This document shows, in pieces, positions 1-7,454 of a DNA stretch of 64,000 nucleotides. The translations under genes were made by a program, and so were the position numbers. The stretch is from an uncultured Lachnospiraceae bacterium (GTDB lineage Bacteria > Bacillota > Clostridia > Lachnospirales > Lachnospiraceae). Position 1 is the first letter of the stretch. Each line of letters starts with the position of its first letter. Where the stretch lies: contig ONQW01000002.1 of assembly GCA_900320025.1 (NCBI GenBank), forward strand, positions 1-64,000, read 5' to 3'. The notes beneath the pieces are model-generated. The model searched no databases. It saw only the letters and a list, made by a program, of their open reading frames with translations, and had not been told where the DNA came from.

Positions 1-892
1 TTCTCCCGCGATAGGAATGAGCCAGAATGCGGACTCCGCGCGCTGTCAGATATTCTGCTGCTTCGTTTTCCCGCATGGTTCCCACGCTTCTTGTGGAGCT
101 TTTGCAGACCGGTGTTTCCGGATCAATGAAATGGCCGATAAATGACCGGCGATGGATCGGGCACGGCCCGTATTTCCTCAGTGCCGCAATATGAGCAGCA
201 CTGCCATAGCCTTTATTCTCCGCAAATCCATATTCCGGATACAGCCTGTCGTACTCCTCCATGATGCGGTCCCTGGTCACCTTCGCAAGGATACTGGCCG
301 CCCCAACCGACAGACATTTTGCATCTCCCCTGATCACCGGCACCTGCGGCAGATGAAGCCCCGGTATGCGCACCGCGTCCACGATCAGTACCTCCGGCTG
401 CGGCAGAAGCTCGCTCTCCGCCCGCCGCATCGCCTCATAGGTTGCCTGAAGAATATTGATCTCATCAATTCTGGCCGGACTGACCAGTCCAACTGCCCAG
501 GAAATGGCTTTCGATGTAATCTCCTCGTACAATTTCTCACGCTTTGCCGGAGTCAGCTTCTTGGAATCATTGATGCCGCAGATCTCTTCCTCCGGAGGGA
601 GAATGACGGCACCGGCCGCTACCGGCCCGGCGAGAGGCCCGCGTCCCGCCTCATCGATTCCGCAGAGATATCCTCCAGTCAGATAATCTCCCGCCGCCTC
701 CCGTTCAAAATCACGGAGTTCCCGGATTCTTTCATGCTCCGCCGCAATCGCAGACAGCCTTTTTCTGGCACCGGCCACCATTGCCCTGACCCCGGCGCGC
801 GGATCCGACTCCCAGGCTTCAATAAAAGAAGGCAGCATATCCTCCGATGCTGCCTCATATCTTCTGCGGATACTCTGGATCGATTCTGCCAT
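1..892 (-). CDS. rnhB: Ribonuclease HII fused to a YraN-like (UPF0102) domain, 3' end outside the window
   Basis: RNase HII removes RNA from RNA-DNA hybrids and misinserted ribonucleotides in the cytoplasm. I translated it by hand from an ATG at 892. It has an N-terminal helical extension of about 70 residues as in Firmicutes RnhB, then the GIDEAGRGPLAGPV motif holding the catalytic Asp-Glu pair, NDSKKLT, VDAV, and a C-terminal HRRSFIGHF motif. The frame stays open past the usual end of RnhB into MRENEAAEYLTARGVRILAH, which looks like the start of a YraN nuclease-like domain (AA-YL---G--IL--N-R). No stop codon separates the two. The start codon is one base from the stop of the upstream lepB, so translation is probably coupled. 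RNase HII identity is firm; the YraN part rests on about 25 residues. Confidence 0.9.
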   Translation of the reverse strand, partial: MAESIQSIRRRYEAASEDMLPSFIEAWESDPRAGVRAMVAGARKRLSAIAAEHERIRELRDFEREAAGDYLTGGYLCGIDEAGRGPLAGPVAAGAVILPPEEEICGINDSKKLTPAKREKLYEEITSKAISWAVGLVSPARIDEINILQATYEAMRRAESELLPQPEVLIVDAVRIPGLHLPQVPVIRGDAKCLSVGAASILAKVTRDRIMEEYDRLYPEYGFAENKGYGSAAHIAALRKYGPCPIHRRSFIGHFIDPETPVCKSSTRSVGTMRENEAAEYLTARGVRILAHSYRGR

Positions 893-893
893 A

Positions 894-1451
894 CTATTTG
901 CCCTTCATCAGTCCGAACCTGGAGAACGGATAGAGCCGCAGCCACACCCTGCCTATCAGCTCCTTCCGGTGGATTGGTCCCACGGACGGGTCTCTGCTGT
1001 CCTTGCTGTCATTCCGGTTGTCGCCCATGACAAAATATTCGTCGTCCCCTAGCGTGATCTCCGTCGAAGCAATGCCAGGGTCCTGAATCACTTCCCTGCC
1101 GTAATGCTCCTCCAGAATTTCTCCGTTGATGTAAATATTTCCGGCATCATCGATCCGGATTCGTTCTCCGGGAAGCCCGATGATGCGCTTTACATAGTAG
1201 GTTTTATCCTCATAGCGATAGGGGAAAACAATGATGTCAAATCGTTTCGGATCCGTGAAACGGTAACTGATCTTTTCCACGATCAGCTGATCCCCATTGT
1301 CCAGCGTCGGATACATGGAGTAACCCACCACTTCCGTCCGCTGTCCGACAAAACGGATCAGAAGAAATGTGATGAACAGGATCATCACAACATAAAGCAT
1401 GAAATTAATAAACCCGCGGAGCTGCTGCCTCGCCCTCTGATGTTCTCCCAT
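894..1451 (-). CDS. lepB: Signal peptidase I (185 aa)
   Basis: A membrane serine protease that cleaves signal peptides from exported proteins on the outer face of the membrane. One N-terminal membrane segment (about residues 14-35) precedes the catalytic module: the nucleophile Ser45 in GYSMYPTL, the general-base Lys88 in YYVKRIIGLPGERI, and the C-terminal GDNRNDSKDSR box. Length is typical of Gram-positive SipS-type enzymes. It is the second of two lepB paralogues here, on the other side of rbgA, and its stop is one base from the rnhB start. Nothing suggests inactivation. Confidence 0.95.
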   Translation of the reverse strand: MGEHQRARQQLRGFINFMLYVVMILFITFLLIRFVGQRTEVVGYSMYPTLDNGDQLIVEKISYRFTDPKRFDIIVFPYRYEDKTYYVKRIIGLPGERIRIDDAGNIYINGEILEEHYGREVIQDPGIASTEITLGDDEYFVMGDNRNDSKDSRDPSVGPIHRKELIGRVWLRLYPFSRFGLMKGK

Positions 1452-1460
1452 ATGCGATTC

Positions 1461-2333
1461 CTATTCCAGTGAAATCCTGCCAAGTCTGCCGCTTCGGAAA
1501 TCATCCAGCAGCAGCGATGCAGTGCGCGCCATGTCCACCTCACTGCCTTTTTTTAATATGCCGCGCCGCCTGCCAATTGCAGCAAGCATCTCCGCTGCCC
1601 GATCCTGCTCCGCCAGGTCCGCGGCATTCTGCTCTTCCACGGCAATGCCGTAGCGTTCCGAAATGACAACCGGATACCGGCTCCGCAGATAAGTAAGAAG
1701 CCAGCAGGCAAGTTCCTCGTGGTCCAGTATATCATCATTCACCGCACCTGTGAGCGCGAGCCGGATTCCGACCTTTGGATCCTCAAATTTTGGCCAGAGA
1801 ATGCCCGGCGTGTCCAGCAGCTGAATCACTCTGCCGTTTCCGTTCAGGGTGATCCACTGCTTTCCCCTGGTGACGCCCGGTTTATTTCCCGTTTTGGCGG
1901 AAGTTTTGCCCACAAGAGAATTGATCAGCGTAGATTTGCCGACATTCGGAATGCCGACGATCATCGCCCGGAGAGGCCGGTTCAGAATACCGCGCTTCCT
2001 GTCGCGCTCAATTTTGCTCTGGCACGCGCCAATCACAGAGGCCTTTAAGCCGGAAACCCCTGCCCGTTTCCTCGCATCCATGGAGAGAACGGGGATGCCT
2101 CTCTGCTCCTCCTGCCTGCGGTAAAACTCTGTTCTCTCCGGATCTGCCAGATCTGCCTTGTTCAGAATCAGTATGCGCGATTTTCCGGCACAAAGGCGAT
2201 CAATGTCAGGATTCCGGCTGCTTGCAGGGAGACGGGCATCCGCAAGCTCAATCACAAGATCGACGAGCTTACAGTTCTCCTCCATCATCCGTCTGGCCCG
2301 GGTCATATGACCGGGATACCACTGGTATTCCAT
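1461..2333 (-). CDS. rbgA: Ribosome biogenesis GTPase YlqF/RbgA
   Basis: A circularly permuted GTPase needed for late assembly of the 50S subunit. The G motifs appear in permuted order: NKAD (G4, about residue 58) first, then GIPNVGKST (G1, about 127-135), a G2 threonine in PGVT, and DTPG (G3, about 174). The start matches the family signature MEYQWYPGHM. I prefer ATG 2333 because GGAG lies 8 bases upstream; a frame-compatible ATG at 2351 has no ribosome binding site. It follows lepB closely and precedes the second lepB and rnhB, the usual rplS-lepB-rbgA-rnhB order apart from the extra lepB. Confidence 0.95.
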   Translation of the reverse strand: MEYQWYPGHMTRARRMMEENCKLVDLVIELADARLPASSRNPDIDRLCAGKSRILILNKADLADPERTEFYRRQEEQRGIPVLSMDARKRAGVSGLKASVIGACQSKIERDRKRGILNRPLRAMIVGIPNVGKSTLINSLVGKTSAKTGNKPGVTRGKQWITLNGNGRVIQLLDTPGILWPKFEDPKVGIRLALTGAVNDDILDHEELACWLLTYLRSRYPVVISERYGIAVEEQNAADLAEQDRAAEMLAAIGRRRGILKKGSEVDMARTASLLLDDFRSGRLGRISLE

Positions 2334-2354
2334 GCGTTTTTCTCCATACAAATG

Positions 2355-2942
2355 TCAGTGGACAAAAGAAAAGCCCTGCTTTCCCTCCGGCAGGCCGAGC
2401 CATACCACGCCAATCATCATATCCTGCGTGACATTGCCGATCCCCGCAGAGCGGCTGTCCTCACTGTTGTTCCGATTATCTCCGATGACAAAATATTCGC
2501 GGTCTCCCAGCGTGATGGCCGAGCTGACCTCCCCGGGATCTTCAATCAGATCAAAACGGGCGCGGTCCTCAGATGGCTCTCCATTGATGAGAAGGATGCC
2601 GTCCCTGATCTCCACTGTATCGCCAGGCAGCCCTTCCACACGTTTGATATAGGGATGCGCGGAATGATTTCCGCCCGGATAAAAAGCGATGACGGTTCCC
2701 CGGTGAATGATCCCCATTCTGGTGCTGATCCGGTTGACAAATACCGACTGGCCGCCGGACAATGTCGGCTCCATGGAGGGACCGATCACGGTGATGCGGA
2801 ACCCAAAGAAGAACACTGCACATGCCGCGAGGAACACGGCAAGCACAGTCGTCAGAAGGTAGTATCCGATTTCCCGGAGCAGATCCCGGTTGATTCTTTT
2901 TCTGCGCTCATAAAAAATGAGGCCTCTGTTTCTGCGGCGCAT
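2355..2942 (-). CDS. lepB: Signal peptidase I, first paralogue (195 aa)
   Basis: A membrane-anchored signal peptidase with one transmembrane segment (about residues 25-48), the catalytic Ser56 in IGPSMEPTL, Lys100 in YIKRVEGLPGD and the GDNRNNSEDSR box. It shares the fold with the lepB at 894-1451 but differs widely in sequence, so this is an old paralogue rather than a recent duplication. It begins after the rplS terminator, so it probably has its own promoter within 2943-2987, though I see no convincing -35/-10 pair there. The stop precedes the rbgA start. Confidence 0.95.
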   Translation of the reverse strand: MRRRNRGLIFYERRKRINRDLLREIGYYLLTTVLAVFLAACAVFFFGFRITVIGPSMEPTLSGGQSVFVNRISTRMGIIHRGTVIAFYPGGNHSAHPYIKRVEGLPGDTVEIRDGILLINGEPSEDRARFDLIEDPGEVSSAITLGDREYFVIGDNRNNSEDSRSAGIGNVTQDMMIGVVWLGLPEGKQGFSFVH

Positions 2943-2987
2943 AACGCTGTCCTATTCCTATCATGACAGAAAACATGCAAAGTGACG

Positions 2988-3028
2988 AAAGAGCCGTCCC
3001 TTACCAGGATAAGTAAGGACGGCTCTTT
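2988..3028 (-). terminator. Bidirectional-looking intrinsic terminator after rplS
   Basis: A long hairpin with arms around GAGCCGTCC and GGACGGCTC, continued inward by TTAC/GTAA with one bulge and closed by an 8-base loop. It is flanked by AAA on one side and TTT on the other. It lies 16 bases beyond the rplS stop and should end the rpsP-khpA-rimM-trmD-rplS transcript. Confidence 0.85.
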
Positions 3029-3043
3029 CTGCATTCCATCTGA

Positions 3044-3391
3044 TCAGCGGATCTTTTCCTTGACCTTGGCCTTCTTGCCGCTGCGCTGGCGGAGATAATT
3101 CAGCTTGGCTCTTCTGACCTTGCCCTCGCGGATGACATCCACCGCCTCGACATTGGGAGAGTGAAGCGGCCACGTCTTCTCGACGCCAATTCCGCTGGAT
3201 TCCTTCCGGACCGTGAAAGTTGTTCTCGCACCGCCGCCCTGAATCTTCAGGACCGTGCCCTCGAACATCTGGACTCTCTCCCGGTTGCCTTCCTTGATAC
3301 GGTTGTGAACGCGAACCGTATCTCCGACACGGAACTGCGGTACTTCCTTTTTCAGCTCCGCCGCTTCAATCTCACGAATAATATTGCTCAT
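3044..3391 (-). CDS. rplS: 50S ribosomal protein L19
   Basis: Structural protein of the large subunit at the interface with the 30S. It has the family core [28 protein letters not shown] and the basic end [13 protein letters not shown]. Two adjacent ATG codons (3394 and 3391) follow AAGGAG; the second has the better spacing (6-7 bases) and gives the usual length of about 115 residues. Last gene of the rpsP-khpA-rimM-trmD-rplS cluster; the terminator at 2988-3028 follows. Confidence 0.97.
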   Translation of the reverse strand: MSNIIREIEAAELKKEVPQFRVGDTVRVHNRIKEGNRERVQMFEGTVLKIQGGGARTTFTVRKESSGIGVEKTWPLHSPNVEAVDVIREGKVRRAKLNYLRQRSGKKAKVKEKIR

Positions 3392-3538
3392 CATGTTCTC
3401 CTTTATTCCGGACATTCTTAATCCGTTGGATTGCGGAGATGCCGTCAGTGCACATCTCTCGTGCAGTTCCCTTGGAACCGCCGGACAGAGGAATATCTCG
3501 ATTTTTAAACAGCTTTTCTACTTTATCATACCAGCCAG
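3392..3538 (-). promoter_or_regulatory. rplS leader with extended -10 promoter and hairpins
   Basis: Between trmD and rplS the minus strand reads TGGTATGAT at 3525-3533, an extended -10 element without a good -35. Downstream, the leader can form GCGGTTCC-AAG-GGAACTGC and a second stem around a GTGCAC segment before the ribosome binding site. Firmicutes are known to have L19 autoregulatory leaders, but I cannot match this one to that family by eye. Confidence 0.4.
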
Positions 3539-4282
3539 TCAATTACAACCATCTGGTAAATTTTTCCCGGCAGCCTTTTCCTCCGGATGATTCTGCATAT
3601 AGGCCTGAAATAGATCCGGTCTCCGCTCTCTGGTGCGGTCAAGAGCCTTACTGTGGCGCCATGCATCTACCTTCGCATGATCACCGGAGAGCAGGATATC
3701 TGGGACCTTCCTTCCATGCCACACCTCCGGGCGGGAATACTGAGGATACTCAAGCAGTCCGTCCTGAAAGGAATCCGTCTCGGCACTTGCTCCGTTCCCG
3801 AGTACCCCCGGGATCAGCCTGGAAACGGCATCGACGACAATCATCGCCGGGAGTTCTCCGCCTGTCAGCACATAATCCCCGATTGAGATGCTGTCGTCTA
3901 CCGATTCCTCCAGCACCCTCTCGTCGATGCCCTCATAGTGCCCGCAGAGGAGGATCAGTTCCTCCTCCTGCGCAAGCTCGGCAGCGATGCTCTGATTGAA
4001 TACGCGCCCCTGCGGAGTGAGAAAAACAACCCGCGCCCGCTTCTGCAGAGAGCTCTGAACTGCCTCTATACAGTCATATACCGGCTGTGCCTGCATCAGC
4101 ATGCCGGCGCCGCCGCCATACGTATAGTCATCCACGCGCCCATGCCTCCGGTCCATGGTATAATCCCGGATATTGACCGCATCAGCGCTGATCAGTCCCC
4201 GTTCCATTGCTCTTGCCAGGATGCTGGTGTGAAGCCCCTGGAGAACCATCTCCGGAAACAGCGTCAGAATATGAAAATGCAT
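3539..4282 (-). CDS. trmD: tRNA (guanine-N1)-methyltransferase
   Basis: Methylates G37 of tRNAs reading codons that start with C or preceding G36, preventing +1 frameshifting; it uses S-adenosylmethionine. The trefoil-knot SPOUT fold is recognisable from [13 protein letters not shown] at the start, [37 protein letters not shown] and the C-terminal HPEEK region. Full length at 247 residues. It sits in the conserved order rimM-trmD-rplS and is probably co-transcribed from upstream of rpsP. Confidence 0.97.
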   Translation of the reverse strand: MHFHILTLFPEMVLQGLHTSILARAMERGLISADAVNIRDYTMDRRHGRVDDYTYGGGAGMLMQAQPVYDCIEAVQSSLQKRARVVFLTPQGRVFNQSIAAELAQEEELILLCGHYEGIDERVLEESVDDSISIGDYVLTGGELPAMIVVDAVSRLIPGVLGNGASAETDSFQDGLLEYPQYSRPEVWHGRKVPDILLSGDHAKVDAWRHSKALDRTRERRPDLFQAYMQNHPEEKAAGKNLPDGCN

Positions 4283-4324
4283 GAAATTCCCGCTTCCTTC
4301 TGTGCAGAACCAGCGCTCCGCCCA

Positions 4325-4828
4325 TCACAGCCCGGGCATCATGAATACATGCATGACACCTTCCTCCGGCTTCACTTCCAGAATACACTCCGGAATGGCC
4401 GGGAGCAGAACAGTCGTTCCATCCGGCTTCGTCACCTCATAGACATCATTAGCTGCCGTTTTCAGGACATCTGTCAATTTGCCAACTGTCTGTTCCTTCT
4501 CGTCCAGAACGGACAGCCCGATGAGGTCCGGAATGTAATACTCGCCTTCCTTCAGCGGAATTGCATCCTTTCTGTCCACAAACAGCTCTGCATGCCGGAA
4601 GTTCTGCACCTGCTCAATCGAATCAAGTCCGCTGAACTTCAGTGCAACCAGCGCTCCGACAAATTTGACCGACTCCACGGTGAGTTCATGCTCCCCCGTG
4701 CGGTCGGTCAGAAATACGTGCTCCAGGCGGCGGAACCGTTCCGGGTCCTGCGTCGTGGGATAGACCTTTACCTCACCCTTCAGGCCATGAGTGCCAATCA
4801 CCACACCGATCTGAAATCGATTTGTCAT
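4325..4828 (-). CDS. rimM: Ribosome maturation factor RimM
   Basis: Assists maturation of the 30S head by binding protein S19. N-terminal RimM domain (FQIGVVIGTHGLKGEVKV) followed by a PRC-barrel domain (YYIPDLIGLSVLDE...GKLTDVL...LLPAIPECILEV). The ATG at 4828 has GGGG six bases upstream; an in-frame ATG at 4840 has none. It follows khpA with a 74-72-base gap that folds into two small hairpins (an ATGCTG/GCAGCAT stem precedes the ribosome binding site), possibly a diverged copy of the intercistronic repeat described elsewhere in this window. Confidence 0.95.
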   Translation of the reverse strand: MTNRFQIGVVIGTHGLKGEVKVYPTTQDPERFRRLEHVFLTDRTGEHELTVESVKFVGALVALKFSGLDSIEQVQNFRHAELFVDRKDAIPLKEGEYYIPDLIGLSVLDEKEQTVGKLTDVLKTAANDVYEVTKPDGTTVLLPAIPECILEVKPEEGVMHVFMMPGL

Positions 4829-4914
4829 ATTGTTCCCCATGCTGCTTTTTCAGCATCCGCGCGGGAATAGAAAGTGTTCCCCAGGCCGGTATTTGCGCAC
4901 CTGCAGAACAAGCA

Positions 4915-5145
4915 TCAGTCCTCGATATCAACTTCCACATGCTCGCCGGTCCTGGTGGAAGCTGCCTTGACTACCGCCCGGATTGCCTTGGCGATCCTGC
5001 CCTGTCTGCCGATGACCTTTCCCATATCTTCCGGAGCGACGTGAAGAGAAAGCCTGATATTGTTTTCCTCCTGCGTTTCTGTTACAACAACAGACTCCGG
5101 ATGATCCACCAGCGCGCGGGCAATGGTCTCAACCAATTCCTTCAT
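4915..5145 (-). CDS. khpA: KH-domain RNA-binding protein KhpA (YlqC)
   Basis: A 76-residue protein that is essentially one KH domain; the GxxG loop is GRQG in GKVIGRQGRIAKAI. In other Firmicutes KhpA works with KhpB in RNA binding that affects cell elongation and division. The start has AAGGAGG five bases upstream. Position between rpsP and rimM is the normal one. Confidence 0.95.
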   Translation of the reverse strand: MKELVETIARALVDHPESVVVTETQEENNIRLSLHVAPEDMGKVIGRQGRIAKAIRAVVKAASTRTGEHVEVDIED

Positions 5146-5178
5146 CTCTGCCTCCTTCCTGCTGACGGCAGGAGCAGA

Positions 5179-5421
5179 TTATTTCGTAATGCCTGCCTGT
5201 CTGAACAGCTTCGCAACAACTGTGGTCGGCTGTGCGCCGTTATCAAGCCACTTCTTTGCAAGCTCCGCATTGATCTTCAAATCATGCGGCTTCACATTCG
5301 GATTGTAGGTGCCGATCTGCTCAATCGCATTGCCGTTGCGGGGATTCTTGGAATCTGCCACCACGATGCGGTACATCGGGACCTTCTTCTCGCCATATCT
5401 TGCCATTCTGATCTTTACCAT
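5179..5421 (-). CDS. rpsP: 30S ribosomal protein S16
   Basis: Small-subunit ribosomal protein of about 80 residues; [20 protein letters not shown] and the PKNPRNG-type motif are diagnostic (here DSKNPRNGN). I chose the ATG at 5421 because GGAGG lies 7 bases upstream, whereas the in-frame ATG at 5436 has no site. First gene of a five-gene ribosome-maturation cluster that follows ffh after an 100-base gap holding a short hairpin. Confidence 0.97.
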   Translation of the reverse strand: MVKIRMARYGEKKVPMYRIVVADSKNPRNGNAIEQIGTYNPNVKPHDLKINAELAKKWLDNGAQPTTVVAKLFRQAGITK

Positions 5422-5469
5422 TGCTGTTTCCTCCATTGAAATGATTTTGTATACGAGATATATGAAGTA

Positions 5470-5491
5470 CGGTCCGGACCATCCGGAACCG
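5470..5491 (-). other. Hairpin between ffh and rpsP
   Basis: The minus strand can pair CGGT(T)CCGGA with TCCGGACCG around a three-base loop, nine pairs with one bulged T. No T-tract follows, so it may be an mRNA-processing or stability hairpin rather than a terminator. Confidence 0.4.
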
Positions 5492-5521
5492 GCTGCTTCC
5501 TGTCATAACCGCAGGCATTCT

Positions 5522-6913
5522 TCAGAACGGAAATCCGCCTTTTCTGCCTGCTCCGCCAAAACCGCCGAATCCCCCGAATGGAGATCCGTGTTTTTTTCTT
5601 CCTCCGAGTCCGCCCATCTGTTTCATCATTTTCTGCATCTGTTCGAACTGCTTGATAAAACGGTTGACGGAGGCAATATCATTGCCGGAGCCTCTGGCGA
5701 TTCGATATTTCCGCTGCGGATTCAGAATCTTCGGGTTAGCCCGCTCCTCCGGTGTCATAGACAGAACCATGGCTTCCAGATGTGCGATCTTCTTCTCGTC
5801 GATCTGCCCTTCCAGCTCTTCCCTGCTGATCCCCATGCCGGGCATCATGCCGAGAATACTGCCAAGTCCGCCCATACGGCGCATCTGCTTCATGCTCTCC
5901 AGATAATCGTTGAAATCGAACTTTCCCTTCCGGACACGGGAAGCCATATCTCTTGACTTCTCCTCATCCTCCGCCGTGAGATTTTCCTGTGCCTTGTCAA
6001 TCAGCGTCAGGACATCCCCCATGCCAAGGATCCGGCCTGCCATCCGATCCGGATAAAACGGCTCAAGATCATCCAGCTTTTCTCCCATACCGACAAAAAG
6101 AATCGGTTTCCCGGTGACCGCCTTGATGGAGAGCGCCGCGCCGCCCCTGGTATCGCCGTCGAGCTTTGTCAATATCACGCCGTCGATCCCGACGCGCTGG
6201 TCGAAGCTCTCCGCGACGTTTACCGCCTCCTGACCAGTCATGGCGTCCACAACCAGCAGGGTCTGGTGAACGGTCACCGCCTCCTTGATGTCCACTAGCT
6301 CCTGCATCATCTCATCATCGATCTGGAGACGTCCGGCGGTATCCAGAATAACCACGTCAAAATGATTCTTCTGCGCATGCTCCAGCGCCGCTCTTGCGAT
6401 ATCGGCCGGCTGATGGTCGTCTCCCATGGAGAACACCGGAACCCCGACCTTCTCTCCGTTCACCTGCAGCTGCCGAATTGCAGCCGGACGGTACACATCC
6501 AGCGCGGCGAGCAGCGGCTTCTTTCCCTTTTTGGTCACTTTGGCGGCGATCTTTGCTGCAGTCGTCGTTTTGCCGGCGCCCTGAAGACCGCACATCATGA
6601 TGACCGTGATCGCCTTCCCGGGCTGAAAGGCAATTTCAGTCATCTCGGAGCCCATCAGCTTTGTCAGCTCCTCGTCGACAATTTTGATGACCTGCTGTCC
6701 CGGATTGAGGCCGCTCATGACCTCGCTTCCGACGGCCCGCTCCTGGACGCTGCTGATGAACTGCTTTACGACACGGAAATTGACATCCGCCTCCAGCAGC
6801 GCCATCTTCACTTCCCGGAGAGCCGCCCGCACATCCGCCTCCGACAGCTTGCCCTTGCCACGCAGACCGCGGAAAATATGATTCAGTTTTTCTGAAAGAC
6901 TTTCAAATGCCAT
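5522..6913 (-). CDS. ffh: Signal recognition particle protein Ffh
   Basis: SRP GTPase that, with 4.5S/6S RNA, targets nascent membrane proteins to FtsY. Domains in order: N domain (1-90), G domain with GLQGAGKTTTAAKIA, DTAGRLQIDDEMM and TKLDGDTRGG, then the methionine-rich M domain (MKQMRRMGGLGSILGMMPGM and the SGND motif). The tail is glycine- and phenylalanine-rich (FGGFGGFGG), a common low-complexity end. Its ATG directly follows the TAG of ylxM, implying translational coupling; it has little ribosome binding site of its own. Confidence 0.98.
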   Translation of the reverse strand: MAFESLSEKLNHIFRGLRGKGKLSEADVRAALREVKMALLEADVNFRVVKQFISSVQERAVGSEVMSGLNPGQQVIKIVDEELTKLMGSEMTEIAFQPGKAITVIMMCGLQGAGKTTTAAKIAAKVTKKGKKPLLAALDVYRPAAIRQLQVNGEKVGVPVFSMGDDHQPADIARAALEHAQKNHFDVVILDTAGRLQIDDEMMQELVDIKEAVTVHQTLLVVDAMTGQEAVNVAESFDQRVGIDGVILTKLDGDTRGGAALSIKAVTGKPILFVGMGEKLDDLEPFYPDRMAGRILGMGDVLTLIDKAQENLTAEDEEKSRDMASRVRKGKFDFNDYLESMKQMRRMGGLGSILGMMPGMGISREELEGQIDEKKIAHLEAMVLSMTPEERANPKILNPQRKYRIARGSGNDIASVNRFIKQFEQMQKMMKQMGGLGGRKKHGSPFGGFGGFGGAGRKGGFPF

Positions 6914-7264
6914 CTACCGCAATTCCTGTTCAATCTGATCCGCTGCCTGCAGGATCCCGGCCCGAATCCGGTCCGGCGCCAGCTCCTGCGAGGCGAGGTC
7001 CCGGAGCTGCGCTGTCAGCTGCCGGATCTGCTCAAACCGCCGGATGAGTCCCAGCTGTGCCTCATAGTGCTGAAGTGCTGTCGTCGTCCGATGCAGCAGA
7101 TCAGAAACGGCCTGTCGGCTGATCTGCTCGAGATCTGCAATCTCGCTCAGAGAAAGGTTCTCATACACCGCTTCCTCGTAGATTTTCTGCTGGTGCTTCG
7201 TCAGAAGCCCCCCGTAGAAATCATAGAGAAGACCCTGTTCAATTAGCTTATCTGCTTCTTCCAA
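6914..7264 (-). CDS. ylxM: YlxM-type SRP-associated helix-turn-helix protein
   Basis: A small helix-turn-helix protein always found beside ffh in Firmicutes and reported to modulate SRP. The sequence has the family start LLYDFYGGLLTKHQQKIYEE and the helix-turn-helix LSLSEIADLEQISRQAVSDL, then a coiled C-terminus. The start is a TTG at 7264; no ATG or GTG is available in frame before the leader hairpin, and the resulting 116 residues match the family. Promoter at 7322-7350 should drive ylxM-ffh. Confidence 0.88.
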   Translation of the reverse strand: MEEADKLIEQGLLYDFYGGLLTKHQQKIYEEAVYENLSLSEIADLEQISRQAVSDLLHRTTTALQHYEAQLGLIRRFEQIRQLTAQLRDLASQELAPDRIRAGILQAADQIEQELR

Positions 7265-7290
7265 ATCCAGCCGTACCCATTCAAATATTG

Positions 7291-7320
7291 AAAAGACGAG
7301 TCCGCTTCCGCAGACTCGTC
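7291..7320 (-). terminator. Hairpin at the start of the ylxM leader, probably the terminator of the upstream gene
   Basis: An 11-pair stem (arms GACGAGTCTGC and GCGGACTCGTC, one G-T pair) capped by a GGAA tetraloop and followed by TTTTC. It begins one base after the -10 of the ylxM promoter, so RNA started there would begin inside the 5' arm and could not form it, while read-through from the GH25-like gene would. Confidence 0.6.
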
Positions 7321-7321
7321 C

Positions 7322-7350
7322 ATCATAAGCTCCCGCTTTACTGCTGTCAA
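7322..7350 (-). promoter_or_regulatory. Consensus sigma-A promoter for ylxM-ffh
   Basis: Minus strand: TTGACA (7345-7350), 17-base spacer, TATGAT (7322-7327). Five to six of six bases match at each box. Confidence 0.85.
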
Positions 7351-7354
7351 GTAT

Positions 7355-7426
7355 TTTTTCTTGACACCATAATACTCTATTTTCTTGGCATCATAATGTT
7401 CTATTTTCTTGACATCATAATGTTCT
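7355..7426 (-). repeat. Three tandem 24-bp repeats upstream of the ylxM promoter
   Basis: Units at 7355-7378, 7379-7402 and 7403-7426; the last two differ at one base. On the minus strand each unit contains AGAACATTATGAT and GTCAAGAAAA. They end four bases before the -35. The encoded peptide in one frame is a repeat artefact, not a gene. Confidence 0.85.
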
Positions 7427-7454
7427 ACTCTTCCGGTCTGTTGCGTGCCGGAGC

